Shown here piece by piece: positions 1 to 8,465 of a stretch of DNA of 64,000 nucleotides (its first letter is position 1; every line of letters starts with the position of its first letter). Position numbers and translations under genes: made by a program. Under the pieces are notes generated by a model. That model did no database searches and was not told the origin of the DNA. It worked only from the letters and a program-made list of their open reading frames with translations. This stretch comes from Deltaproteobacteria bacterium (GTDB lineage: Bacteria; Myxococcota_A; Polyangia; Nannocystales; Nannocystaceae), in contig JADJEE010000001.1 of assembly GCA_016709225.1 (NCBI GenBank), forward strand, positions 3,224,001 to 3,288,000, in the 5' to 3' direction.

Positions 1-1
1 C

Positions 2-196
2 GAGCTCATCGCGGAGATCAAAGAGGTCCTGGGCAAGTTCCCCCGTCTCGAGATGCTGAAGATCAAGGGCCACGCCGGGCTCGCCGGCAACGAGGACGCC
101 GACCGCCTCGCGACCATGGCGGTGCGCCGCGAGAGCTCGATGACGCGGACGCGCAAGCGCAACCGCGTCGCCGAGGCCCAGGGGGACGTCGAGTGA
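2..196 (+). CDS. rnhA: Ribonuclease HI, C-terminal fragment
   Basis: Only the last 64 residues lie in the window; the 5' part is cut by the window edge. They carry the C-terminal RNase H signature KGHAGLAGNEDADRLA, in which the His and the Asp of NEDAD match the catalytic His loop and last metal-binding Asp of RNase HI. The enzyme cleaves RNA in RNA/DNA hybrids in the cytoplasm. After the core comes a basic tail of about 25 residues (RTRKRNR), beyond the usual end of the E. coli protein and perhaps a nucleic-acid contact. The gene converges on the polysaccharide deacetylase gene with an 11-base gap. Confidence 0.85.
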   Translation, partial: ELIAEIKEVLGKFPRLEMLKIKGHAGLAGNEDADRLATMAVRRESSMTRTRKRNRVAEAQGDVE

Positions 197-207
197 ACGC
201 GGGCGGA

Positions 208-1101
208 TCACACCCGCTCGATCGCATCGCGCAGCGCCACCGCGCCACCGCGGGCCCGCAACCAGCTCGCCAGCCGCTCGCGCCGGATCGCCAGCGGCGT
301 CCGTAGCTCCGGCTGCACGCGCCGTAGCGTCGGCGAGAGTGCGTCGTCGCGCTCGTCGGCGAGGTCGAGACCGTGCAGCTCCAGGTGCACGCGCGCGCTC
401 GCCAGCGACGCCTCGCGCAGCGCCTGTCGCGGCCACCGCGGACCGGCGAGGAGGAAGGTCCCCACCAGCGGCAGCCGCAGCGGACCCATTGCGCTGATCG
501 GTAGCTCGCGCAGCGCGGTGCCGGCGATGTCATGATCCTCGCGCGGGCCCAGGAACGACCCCGCACCGCGGGCCAGCGAGTGGGAGCGCCGCCCCGCGAG
601 GGCGTGCAGCGCCATCGCGCCGAGCTTGGCGAGGTAGTACGTGGGCGACGGCAGCGCGGAGGTGTCGTAGCGATAGCCCAGCGCATCGACGCTCGCGAGC
701 AGCCGCGCGTCGTGGCTGTAGCCCGGCGCGCGGAAGCCGATCGGATCGGCCCCGATCGCGCGCAGGGCCGCGTCGCAACGCGCGAGATCCTCGAGCTGCG
801 CGTGCGCCGACCAACGCGAGAGGTCGTAGGCGTGCGCGTGGCTGTGGTTGCCGAGCTCGTGGCCAGCCGCGAGCGCGGCCCGCAGCACCGCGGCCCCCTG
901 CGGCGACGCCTCGAGCTCGTGACCGATCACGAAGAACGTCGCACGGACGTCGAGCTCGTCGAACAGCGCGAGGAACCGCGGCAGGCACCGCTCGAGCACC
1001 ATGCCGGCCTCACCCGGCGATGGCGGCGGCAGGCCATGGATCGCGTGGTAGCAGCCGATGCCGTCGAGGTCGACGCTCACCAGCGTGCGACGGCGGCTCA
1101 C
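208..1101 (-). CDS. Polysaccharide deacetylase (NodB homology, CE4)
   Basis: A 297-residue protein with the NodB metal-dependent deacetylase motifs in order: SVDLDG near residues 9-14 (catalytic Asp and metal Asp), ATFFVIG at 54-60, HELGNHSHAH at 81-90 (metal His pair) and GFRAPG at 122-127. The family removes N-acetyl groups from GlcNAc-type glycans or lipid-linked sugars. No signal peptide is seen, so a cytoplasmic or membrane-face substrate made by the preceding glycosyltransferase is likely. The start is GTG at 1101, overlapping the TGA of the glycosyltransferase gene (GTGA). It is the third gene of a reverse operon with the flavoprotein and GT2 genes. Confidence 0.88.
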   Translation of the reverse strand: MSRRRTLVSVDLDGIGCYHAIHGLPPPSPGEAGMVLERCLPRFLALFDELDVRATFFVIGHELEASPQGAAVLRAALAAGHELGNHSHAHAYDLSRWSAHAQLEDLARCDAALRAIGADPIGFRAPGYSHDARLLASVDALGYRYDTSALPSPTYYLAKLGAMALHALAGRRSHSLARGAGSFLGPREDHDIAGTALRELPISAMGPLRLPLVGTFLLAGPRWPRQALREASLASARVHLELHGLDLADERDDALSPTLRRVQPELRTPLAIRRERLASWLRARGGAVALRDAIERV

Positions 1102-1841
1102 CGCCGTCCGCCCCCGTCGTCACCGCGACCGGCGGGGCCGTGGATCGCGACCATCAAGCGGCCGACGTGTCGCAGCACCTTCGGTACGCGATGCAGCAGC
1201 CGGATCGATGGCGCGCGCTTCTCTTCGACGTGCACCGGCACCTCGAGCACGCGCAGGCCCACGCGATGGGCTCGCACGACCAGCTCGCTGGCGAACACAT
1301 CGTGCTCGACCACGCACGACGCCGCGACGGGTGTCACGACCTCGCGCACGAACGCCTTGAGTCCGTGGGTGTCGGTGCCGCGGAAGCCGACCGTCAGCCG
1401 CAGCATGCCGTTGTACACGCGGGTGGCGACGCGGCGACGCCACGGCCGGTGGTCGTGGGCGCCGCGCATGGCCTTGCTGCCGACGACCATGTCGGCCTCG
1501 CCGGCGCGCAGCAGCGCCAGCGCACGGGTGTGGAAATCGACGTCGCAGAGATCGATCTCCTCGCAGATCACGAAGCGCCCACGCGCGCGGAAGATCGCCT
1601 GTCGAAGCGCGCCGCCGTAGTTGGGCTCGGGGTGGCTGAACATCGACACCTCGGGCAGCCGGGCGTGCAGCTCGGCCCCGAGCGCGACCGTGCGGTCGCG
1701 GCTGCCGTTCTCGGCGAGAATGATCTCGAACACGACGCCAGCCTCGCGGAGCTCGCGGTGCAGACCCACGACGCTCGCTTCGAGGATGCTCTCCTCGTTG
1801 TAGACCGGGATGACGATCGAGACCTCGGGTTGGTCGTTCAC
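1098..1841 (-). CDS. Glycosyltransferase family 2
   Basis: A GT-A fold glycosyltransferase. It opens with VSIVIPVYNEE (nucleotide-sugar binding strand), followed by IILAENGSRDRT and an acidic stretch EEIDLCDVDF where the family carries its metal-binding DxD. About 247 residues, like dolichol-phosphate mannosyltransferase-type GT2 enzymes, with no membrane helix. I chose GTG at 1841 because it overlaps the upstream stop codon as GTGA, the arrangement used elsewhere in this operon; a longer reading to 1907 adds a low-quality extension. It probably transfers a sugar to a lipid carrier or glycan that the next gene, a deacetylase, then modifies. The substrate is unknown. Confidence 0.85.
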   Translation of the reverse strand: MNDQPEVSIVIPVYNEESILEASVVGLHRELREAGVVFEIILAENGSRDRTVALGAELHARLPEVSMFSHPEPNYGGALRQAIFRARGRFVICEEIDLCDVDFHTRALALLRAGEADMVVGSKAMRGAHDHRPWRRRVATRVYNGMLRLTVGFRGTDTHGLKAFVREVVTPVAASCVVEHDVFASELVVRAHRVGLRVLEVPVHVEEKRAPSIRLLHRVPKVLRHVGRLMVAIHGPAGRGDDGGGRR

Positions 1842-3124
1842 GTGTTCGCCCACGCAGCCGCCTCCATGCCGTCGAGCAGGGCATCTTCCATCGAGCTGTA
1901 GACCCACGCGCCGTAGCGACCGCAGCTGCGGATGTCATAGCGCGCGAGCCAAGCGTGGATGGTCGCAGTCGCGCTGGCGTGCGCGTCGTCGAACACCACG
2001 TAGGCGTGCTCGACGTCGCGCTGCTCGGCGAAGACCACATCGCTGGGATCAGAGAGCGCGCCGACACCGACCAGCGCCTGCATGACCGCGGGCAAGTCGG
2101 GCGCCGCGCGGCGATCGGTCAGCTCGACGTAGAGCGATCCGCAGCCCGGCGGTGCCATCGCCGCCAACGCGTTGCTGAACGAGCCCACGCGGAAGAACGG
2201 CAGCTCCGGCGCAGGCACGTAGATCCAGTGCTCCGGCCGCGGCGTCGGCGTGCGGGTCGCGACGTTGAGGTAGCGCCACGCGATCGAGCGCAGCGCGCTG
2301 CGGGCCTCGCGGACCTCGCTGGGCACGCCGTCGATGCGATCGATCAAGTCCGGCAGCGGCATGGTCGAGACCAGCTTGCCGTACGCGAGCGAGCGACCAT
2401 CGCACTCGACCACGCGACGCACCGGATCGATCGCGCCGACCTTCGCACCGACGCGGACGCAGCCCGGTGCGCGCTGCTCGAGCCGGGCGTGCAGTGCGGA
2501 GGGCAGCGCGTCGATGCCACCGGCACGGGGATAGAGGAAGCGCGCGTTGTAGCCGAGCCCCTCCTGCGCGAGCCCGATCGCACCGGCGATGATCTGCGCG
2601 GGCTCCGGCACGGGGATGTAGCGCGTGACCCAGCCGCTATCGAGCCGATCGGGCGCCACGCCCCACAGCTTGGTGTTGTACGGCACGAAGAAGTGGCGCG
2701 CGATGCCGGCCCCGAAGCGATGCTCCGCAAAGCGCTGCAGCGTGGCCCCGGGTGGCAACGGCTCGCGGTCGCGATGGGCTTCGAACAGCCCCACCAGGCA
2801 CTCGTGCACGATCTCGAGCGGCAGGCCGTAGAGGTTGGCCTGGAACGGGTACGGCAGCATCACGCCGTGGCTGTGCACGCCGGTGCGTCGTTCGATCTCG
2901 ACGAGATCTCCCAGGGGGAACAGCTGCTCGACCAGCGCGCGTGCCCTCGGATCACGCAGGTGCAGCCAGTGCCCGGTGATGTCGAACGTGAAGCCGTCGC
3001 GGCGATCGCTGCTGGCCTTGCCGCCGCTGCGCGACGCCGACTCGAGCACGAAGCTCGGGTGTCGGGAGTGATAGGCGGTCGAGAGCCCGGTGAGGCCCGC
3101 ACCGAGCACCACCAGCGGCGTCAC
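1838..3124 (-). CDS. FAD-dependent UDP-galactopyranose-mutase-like / amine-oxidase-fold protein
   Basis: 428 residues beginning with the Rossmann FAD-binding motif LGAGLTGLS. Further on it has HWLHLRD, LPYPFQANL and PYNTKLWG. PYPFQ and PYNxKxWG are typical of UDP-galactopyranose mutase and related protoporphyrinogen-oxidase-fold enzymes. It may catalyse a flavin-dependent rearrangement or oxidation of a nucleotide sugar or lipid in glycan synthesis, as its place before a GT2 and a deacetylase suggests; the reaction cannot be fixed from sequence. The GTG start at 3124 sits directly before the first beta strand; in-frame upstream GTGs exist. A 138-base gap separates it from the divergent kinase-like gene, so promoters for both probably lie there. 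Confidence 0.75.
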   Translation of the reverse strand: MTPLVVLGAGLTGLSTAYHSRHPSFVLESASRSGGKASSDRRDGFTFDITGHWLHLRDPRARALVEQLFPLGDLVEIERRTGVHSHGVMLPYPFQANLYGLPLEIVHECLVGLFEAHRDREPLPPGATLQRFAEHRFGAGIARHFFVPYNTKLWGVAPDRLDSGWVTRYIPVPEPAQIIAGAIGLAQEGLGYNARFLYPRAGGIDALPSALHARLEQRAPGCVRVGAKVGAIDPVRRVVECDGRSLAYGKLVSTMPLPDLIDRIDGVPSEVREARSALRSIAWRYLNVATRTPTPRPEHWIYVPAPELPFFRVGSFSNALAAMAPPGCGSLYVELTDRRAAPDLPAVMQALVGVGALSDPSDVVFAEQRDVEHAYVVFDDAHASATATIHAWLARYDIRSCGRYGAWVYSSMEDALLDGMEAAAWANT

Positions 3125-3262
3125 CGTCGCTGCTGCCGCAGTGCCATGCGCCGGGCCACCCACCGGGTCGCGATCGTCCACTGGCTCCACCCTACCCCAG
3201 TTCGCGCGTCGACCGGACGCGATGGACAGCCGACGGCCGCCCATTGCACACTCCGTACACGC

Positions 3263-4210
3263 ATGCAGCTGCAACACCTCGGCAGGTACCGCCTCGTCGC
3301 GCCGCTGGGAGTGGAGCAGCGCGGCAACCAGGTCTTCCTCGCGTACCACGAGGACGAGCCAGCGACCGCCGAGGCCACGTATCTCGTGAAGCTGCTCGAG
3401 CCTGGCCGTGGCGCCGAGGGTGACGCGCGGCGCGCTCGCTTCGAGCACGAGAGCCGCCTGCTGCGCGCGCTGAACCACCCCTCGATCCCCACCGTGCACG
3501 CCGCGGGCGAACAGGACGGGGTCCCGTACATCGTGATGGACCGCGTCGACGGCATCGATCTCGCGAGCCTGTGCGGTCTCGCGGGCGGCGAGAGCACCGG
3601 CGCCCCGCTCGACCGCGAGCTCGCCGTCTACGTGCTCGCGCAGATCGTCGACGCGGTGCGCCACCTCCACGAGCTGGAGATCGAAGACGGCGGCGAGATC
3701 GTCTCGCTGGCCGCTGTCCACCGCGACCTCTCGCCCCGCAACGTGCTGTGCTCGCGCAGCGGCGACGTGGTGCTGTGGAACTTCGGCGCCGCGCGCAGCC
3801 GCTGGCTCGCCCCCGAGCACGACGATCGCTTCGCCGGCGATGTCGCCTACTGGGCGCCCGAGCGCCTCGACGGCGTCGCCGACGCCAAGAGCGACCTCTT
3901 CGGCCTGGCGGTCATGCTGTGGGAGCTGCTCCGCGGCCAGCGTTGCCTGGCCGGCGCCGATGCGGCCGCGACCCGCGACGCACTCGCGCGCTTCGACATC
4001 TCGCAGCCGGCGCGGCGCGTGCCGGGGCTCTCGCCCAAGCTCGGCGAGGTGCTCCGCAAGAACCTCGATCGCGATCCGGCACGTCGCTACGACGACGCCT
4101 ATCAGATGCTGCAGCGGCTGGCGCAGGCCCCCGAAGCGCAGGCCGCCGAGCGCGCGCGCGAGGCCCTCGCGGCCCGCGTGATCGCGAAGGCCGGCCCCGC
4201 GGCGTCGTGA
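3263..4210 (+). CDS. Hanks-type Ser/Thr kinase-fold protein with NFG in place of DFG (probable pseudokinase)
   Basis: A 315-residue soluble kinase fold. Seen: a poorly kept glycine loop around residues 16-24, the VAIK-type Lys43 (YLVKLL), the helix-C Glu near 61-63 (FEHESRLL), HRDLSPRN at 153-160, and NFG at 173-175 where active kinases have DFG. The Asp of DFG holds Mg-ATP, so catalysis is probably weak or lost even though HRD is intact. An APE-like WAPERL follows. There is no membrane helix or sensor domain; the C-terminal 35 residues are Ala/Glu-rich and helical. Its stop overlaps the GTG start of the next gene, a membrane glycosyltransferase, suggesting the two are translated together. 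ATG at 3263 places the fold at the N-terminus. Confidence 0.85.
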   Translation: MQLQHLGRYRLVAPLGVEQRGNQVFLAYHEDEPATAEATYLVKLLEPGRGAEGDARRARFEHESRLLRALNHPSIPTVHAAGEQDGVPYIVMDRVDGIDLASLCGLAGGESTGAPLDRELAVYVLAQIVDAVRHLHELEIEDGGEIVSLAAVHRDLSPRNVLCSRSGDVVLWNFGAARSRWLAPEHDDRFAGDVAYWAPERLDGVADAKSDLFGLAVMLWELLRGQRCLAGADAAATRDALARFDISQPARRVPGLSPKLGEVLRKNLDRDPARRYDDAYQMLQRLAQAPEAQAAERAREALAARVIAKAGPAAS

Positions 4211-5742
4211 GTGCGAGCGGGCCCAGCGACGACACCGGCGAGTTCGCCGTGCGAGACCTGCTCGCACCGCTCTCGCGGCACCGCGCCACGGTGCTCAAGC
4301 TCGCGCTGCTGCTCGTCGGCACCTACGCGTACTTCGTGCCGGCACCGGCGTGGAACCAGAACTCGCGCTTCGCACTGACCCGCGCGTTGGTCGAGCGCGG
4401 CTCCACGATCATCGATCCCGATCACGAGACCACCGGCGACAAGAGCTACCGCGACGGCCACTTCTACTGCGACAAGGCCCCGGGCACGTCGCTGGCCGCG
4501 ACGGTGCCGTACGCGATCGCGTTCGCGCTGCGGGTGGTGGCCGGCGGCGAGGCCCCGGGCGCCAGCGTGATCCCGCAGGATCCCCGCGAAGCGACGGCCG
4601 GACGCCGCCCCACCCTCGCGCAGCGACAGCCGGGGGATCGCGTGGTCTACAACCGCAGCCATCGACTCGCGCTGTGGTTCGCGAGCGTCGGCAGCGTCGG
4701 TCTGCTGGCGGTGATGGGCGCACTCGCGGCGTGGGCCCTGGCCTACCGGGCCAGTGGCGAGCGCGTGCGGGTCGCCAACGCATGCGCGCTGACGCTGGCG
4801 CTCGCGACCCCGGCGCTGCCCTACGCGACCGCGTTGTACGGCCACGAGGCTTGCGGCGCGCTGCTGCTCGTCGCAACCGCCGCACTGCTGCTGACCCCCG
4901 TGCGTCGCGCCTCGCTCGGCATCGCGATCGTCATCGGTTGCGCGCTCGGCTTCGCGGTCACCACCGAGTACACCGCAGCGCCGGTGGCGGTCGTCGCCGC
5001 GGCGTGGTGGTGGTGGCGTCAGGGCCTGCGCAGCGCGGGATGGCTCGCGGTCGGGGCACTGCCGTGGGTGGTCGTGCTCGCCACGTACCACACGGTCGCG
5101 TTCGGTAGCCCGTGGTCGACCGGCTACGACTGGGTCTACCTGCCGGAGTTCGCAGCCGGCATGCAGGTCCGCTACGGCATCGCGGGCCCGCGGCCGGTGG
5201 TGTTGCTCGAGATCCTCTTCGGCAGCTATCGCGGCCTGTTCTACGTGGCGCCGGTGCTGCTGCTGGCGGCATGGGGGTTGTTCGCGCGCGGTGGTCCCCA
5301 CGAGCGACTCGGCCGCGGCGCGACGGCGTTCGCGGCCGCGACCGCCGCGTACTACCTGCTGCTCAACGCCGGCTATTACATGTGGGACGGTGGCGCCGCG
5401 ATCGGCCCTCGCCACGTGGTGCCCATGCTCGGTCTGCTGGCGCTGGGCCTGGTGCCGGCGGCGATGCAGCTACCCCACGCCTTCGCCACGCTCGCGCTCG
5501 TGAGTGCGGGGCAGATGTTGCTCGCGACCGCAGCGATGCCCGAGGCGCCACAGTTCGGCAACCCGCTGTGGGAGTTCGCGCTCGGCCACGTGCTGCACCG
5601 CGAGGCCAGCACGGACGCGCTCGCCAGCAACCTCGGGCTGCTGCTCGGGCTGCCCGGCGTGTGGAGCTTGTTGCCGCTGCTGGCGCTGTGGGCGTGGGGC
5701 GCGACGTTGGTGCGCCCCGACGCGATCAGAAGCGGTGCGTGA
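4207..5742 (+). CDS. Polytopic membrane protein, GT39/ArnT-like glycosyltransferase family
   Basis: 511 residues with roughly ten to twelve hydrophobic helices and a loop after the first helix containing NQNSRFALTRALVE and DKAPG. This layout, with acidic and polar residues in the first extracytoplasmic loop, resembles polyprenyl-phosphate-sugar-dependent glycosyltransferases of the PMT/ArnT group (GT-C fold). It is paralogous in style to the products at 10208-11776 and 53228-54865. The GTG start at 4207 overlaps the pseudokinase stop (GTGA). The 3' end overlaps the convergent TPR gene by 17 bases. Donor and acceptor are unknown; the GT-C assignment is from topology and loop features only. Confidence 0.7.
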   Translation: MSASGPSDDTGEFAVRDLLAPLSRHRATVLKLALLLVGTYAYFVPAPAWNQNSRFALTRALVERGSTIIDPDHETTGDKSYRDGHFYCDKAPGTSLAATVPYAIAFALRVVAGGEAPGASVIPQDPREATAGRRPTLAQRQPGDRVVYNRSHRLALWFASVGSVGLLAVMGALAAWALAYRASGERVRVANACALTLALATPALPYATALYGHEACGALLLVATAALLLTPVRRASLGIAIVIGCALGFAVTTEYTAAPVAVVAAAWWWWRQGLRSAGWLAVGALPWVVVLATYHTVAFGSPWSTGYDWVYLPEFAAGMQVRYGIAGPRPVVLLEILFGSYRGLFYVAPVLLLAAWGLFARGGPHERLGRGATAFAAATAAYYLLLNAGYYMWDGGAAIGPRHVVPMLGLLALGLVPAAMQLPHAFATLALVSAGQMLLATAAMPEAPQFGNPLWEFALGHVLHREASTDALASNLGLLLGLPGVWSLLPLLALWAWGATLVRPDAIRSGA

Positions 5743-6547
5743 GCGAGAGACCGCCGCCGCTGCGATCGAACGTCGCCGCCACGCTGGTGTTGCTGCGCTC
5801 GCGCTTGCGCAACACCATCATGCGCGCCACGCCACCCACCAACGCGCCGACGCCGACGCCGAGCAGCACACCGCCGCCGATCTGCAGCCCGCGCAGCTTG
5901 CCGATGCGCTCGTCGTAGGCGCCGTAGTTCGGTGCTTTGTCGACCCACGACCACGAGCCGGCGAGCAGCCCCACGCCGCCGGCGATCGCGATGCCACCCA
6001 CCACCATCAAGGAGATCGCCGCCGGGTCTCGATTCCATGCCTTGGGCTTGCGCTCGCGGCGGGGCTTCGCGGGGGCGGTGTCCGGCGGCGGCACCTCGGG
6101 CTCGGTCGCCGCCGGTGGCGGATCGGCGGGGTCGTCGGTCGGCGTGGTGTCGTCGACCGGCGGCAGTGGATCGTCGGCGGCGAGCGCCTCGGCACAGCTG
6201 ACGATGCCGTCGCGCGCAGCATCGGCCGACAGCTCGGGCGGGTTGGTCGCCATGTAGCGCTTGTAGAGCTTCACGGCGGCCGCACAGCGCCCGCGTTTGC
6301 GCTCGGCCTGCGCCCACGTGTAGAGGAACGCGGGATCGTCCTGCTTCGCGTAGCCCTTGCGGTACTCGTCGACGGCGGTGTCGAAGTCACCCTTGGCGAA
6401 GGCCGCGTTGCCCCGCTCGAGGTGCGCCTTGGCCTCGGCATCGGTCGGCATCGCGTGGACCGGTGACGCCGCCACCGCGAGCGTCCACGCCACCGCCCAC
6501 GCCGTCCATCGCGCGCCGCTTTGGGCACGCACGCGCGACGACTTCAC
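5726..6547 (-). CDS. Exported TPR protein with two C-terminal membrane helices and terminal RF
   Basis: About 273 residues: signal peptide ending near ASPVHA, two or three TPR-like helices (ERGNAAFAKGDFDTAVDEYRKGY), a Pro/Asp-rich linker, two Gly-rich membrane helices (around VVGGIAIAGGVGLLAG and GGGVLLGVGVGALVGG), then a short segment ending GGGLSLTHRF. Four other proteins in this window share the layout. The GTG start at 6547 overlaps the stop of the upstream kinase gene (GTGA) and gives a good signal peptide; an in-frame reading from 6577 would run into the kinase gene. The tight link to the kinase suggests a partner or substrate in the envelope, but this is inference. Confidence 0.75.
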   Translation of the reverse strand: MKSSRVRAQSGARWTAWAVAWTLAVAASPVHAMPTDAEAKAHLERGNAAFAKGDFDTAVDEYRKGYAKQDDPAFLYTWAQAERKRGRCAAAVKLYKRYMATNPPELSADAARDGIVSCAEALAADDPLPPVDDTTPTDDPADPPPAATEPEVPPPDTAPAKPRRERKPKAWNRDPAAISLMVVGGIAIAGGVGLLAGSWSWVDKAPNYGAYDERIGKLRGLQIGGGVLLGVGVGALVGGVARMMVLRKRERSNTSVAATFDRSGGGLSLTHRF

Positions 6548-8223
6548 ATCGGTGGCATTGGACTGTCGGGATCCCACTTCGGCTGCTTCTTCGTCGGTTC
6601 GGGCGTCGAGGGCTTCTTGGGCTCGGCGGGCTTGCGATCGGACTTGCGCGGGTTCGTGCGGCCGGACCCGGGCTTGCTGGCCGGCTTGCCGGACTTGCCC
6701 TCACCGCTGTCGGCGGCGGCGTCGACCGGGCCCGAACCCTCGGCGCCTGACTTGGAGATTACTGCGGGATCCTCGTCGAGGACCAGGGCATCGCCGGCCG
6801 GCACCGCCGGGGTCGGAATCGGCGCGGGCACCAACACCACCGTCGGCGCGGCCTCGGGCTCGGCCACGACGGGTGCCGCCTCGGGCTCGACCTCGGCCCG
6901 CAGCACGATCGGCGCGGCCGCGGGCGCACCCGCGGTCGAAGCCCCCTGCGCCGCCTTGCCCCCGTCGCGCATCATCGCCAAGGTCCCACCGCCGACGACG
7001 AGCACCGCGACCGCCGCGACCGCCGCGAGCCACCCTCGGCGACGATCGCTCGCTGGCGATGCCTCGTCGAGCTCGACCCGCGTGGGCTGCTCGGCCTGCG
7101 TCAGCGAGCTGCGCGAGACCTCGGACTCGATGCGCGCGACCGCGGCGCGCGGTAGCAGCTCGCTGGGGATCTCGACACCATCGCTGCTCTCGACGACCGT
7201 CCGCTCCGCGCCGGCGTGGCTGACGGGTACGACCGGCGCCTGCCCGCTGCTGGCCGCCTCGAACCGCTCGGCCTGGACCTGCGCCGCGGTCAGCTGCATC
7301 TCCTCGGCGAAGAGCTCGCGCATGAACATGGCCATGCGCGCCGGGGACACCGGCAGCCGCGCGTCGCGGGCGAAGTCCTCGAGATCGAGCTGCAGCTCCA
7401 CCGCGGTCTGGTAGCGCTGCTCGGGGTCGGCGTGGAGCGCCCGCATTACGATCGCCTCGAGCTCGACCGGATACTCGGGGCGCACGCTGGTCGGCAGCGG
7501 CACGTCGCCCTGCGCGACGCGGTTGATGATCGCGATCTCGTTGTCACCCGCGAACAACCGCGTGCCGGTGGTCAGCTCCCACAGGAGCGTTCCGATCGAG
7601 AAGATGTCGCTGCGACGATCGACCGCCTCGCCCCGGCACTGCTCCGGGGACATGTACGGGATCTTGCCCTTGAGCGTGCCCGCGATGGTGTTGCTCTGGA
7701 ACGCGGCCGCCTTGGCGATGCCGAAATCGACCAGCTTCACCGCGCCGTCGTAGGTGACGAGCACGTTCGACGGCGACACGTCGCGATGCACGATGCCGAG
7801 CGGCACGCCATCGAGCCCCGCCTTGTCGTGGGCGTAGTCGAGGCCCGCGGCCACGCCGGTGATGATGTGCAGGATGTGCTCGAGCGGGATCGGCACCTCG
7901 GCCTTGCGGGCCGCCCGTACGATCCTGCGCAGGTCCTGCCCCTGGACCCACTCCATCGTGAAGAAGCAGTGCCCCGCGTCCTCGCCGATGTCGTAGACCT
8001 GCACGACGTTGGGGTGGTGGAGCGTCGCGGCCAGCCGCGCCTCGGCGAGGAACATCTTGATGAAGTCGTCGTTCTCGGCGTGCTGCGGAAGGATGCGCTT
8101 GAGCACGACCAGCTTCTCGAAGCCGTGCATCGCCGCCGCCCGAGCCAGGAAGAGCTCGGCCATGCCGCCCGTCGCGAGCCGACGCAGCAGCTGGTACTTG
8201 CCCAGCCGCGTCCCATCGGACAT
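6544..8223 (-). CDS. Membrane-anchored Ser/Thr protein kinase
   Basis: 559 residues. The N-terminal Hanks kinase is complete: glycine loop ATGGMAEL (17-24), Lys42 in VVLKRI, Glu61, HRDVSPSN (146-153), DFG (166-168) and MSPEQ (191-195). A polar linker leads to a single membrane helix at about 398-418 (WLAAVAAVAVLVVGGGT). The outer part is Ala/Pro- then Lys/Pro-rich with no recognised sensor domain. It should phosphorylate Ser/Thr on cytoplasmic targets. The ATG at 8223 starts just before the fold, and a promoter-like pair lies at 8263-8292. The next gene, a TPR/two-helix protein, overlaps its stop by four bases. Confidence 0.92.
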   Translation of the reverse strand: MSDGTRLGKYQLLRRLATGGMAELFLARAAAMHGFEKLVVLKRILPQHAENDDFIKMFLAEARLAATLHHPNVVQVYDIGEDAGHCFFTMEWVQGQDLRRIVRAARKAEVPIPLEHILHIITGVAAGLDYAHDKAGLDGVPLGIVHRDVSPSNVLVTYDGAVKLVDFGIAKAAAFQSNTIAGTLKGKIPYMSPEQCRGEAVDRRSDIFSIGTLLWELTTGTRLFAGDNEIAIINRVAQGDVPLPTSVRPEYPVELEAIVMRALHADPEQRYQTAVELQLDLEDFARDARLPVSPARMAMFMRELFAEEMQLTAAQVQAERFEAASSGQAPVVPVSHAGAERTVVESSDGVEIPSELLPRAAVARIESEVSRSSLTQAEQPTRVELDEASPASDRRRGWLAAVAAVAVLVVGGGTLAMMRDGGKAAQGASTAGAPAAAPIVLRAEVEPEAAPVVAEPEAAPTVVLVPAPIPTPAVPAGDALVLDEDPAVISKSGAEGSGPVDAAADSGEGKSGKPASKPGSGRTNPRKSDRKPAEPKKPSTPEPTKKQPKWDPDSPMPPM

Positions 8224-8262
8224 CACGCGCGCATCGGATGATGCTGCTCCCACCTGGGGTCT

Positions 8263-8292
8263 AGTGTACGGGCGCGCGAAGGATCCGATCAA
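8263..8292 (-). promoter_or_regulatory. Candidate sigma-70-type promoter of the kinase gene
   Basis: On the reverse strand TTGATC (8292-8287) is followed by an 18-base spacer and TACACT (8268-8263), close to the housekeeping -35/-10 consensus. The predicted transcript would start near 8256, giving a leader of about 33 bases before the kinase ATG at 8223. A purine-rich GGGAG lies inside that leader. This is one of the few places in the window where both hexamers can be seen. Confidence 0.45.
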
Positions 8293-8465
8293 CGCGGATC
8301 GGCAGCGATGCGACCATCGTGTCGACGGCTGCAAAAGCGCGCATACCAGGCATTGTCGCTCCTCGATCGCCCCGATCGTCACGCGGCGATGACGAGCATG
8401 CAGCACCGCTCGCCGTCTTGGTCACCGGGCACGCGTTCGAAACGTCCGCGTCGGGGCGCGGTGTC

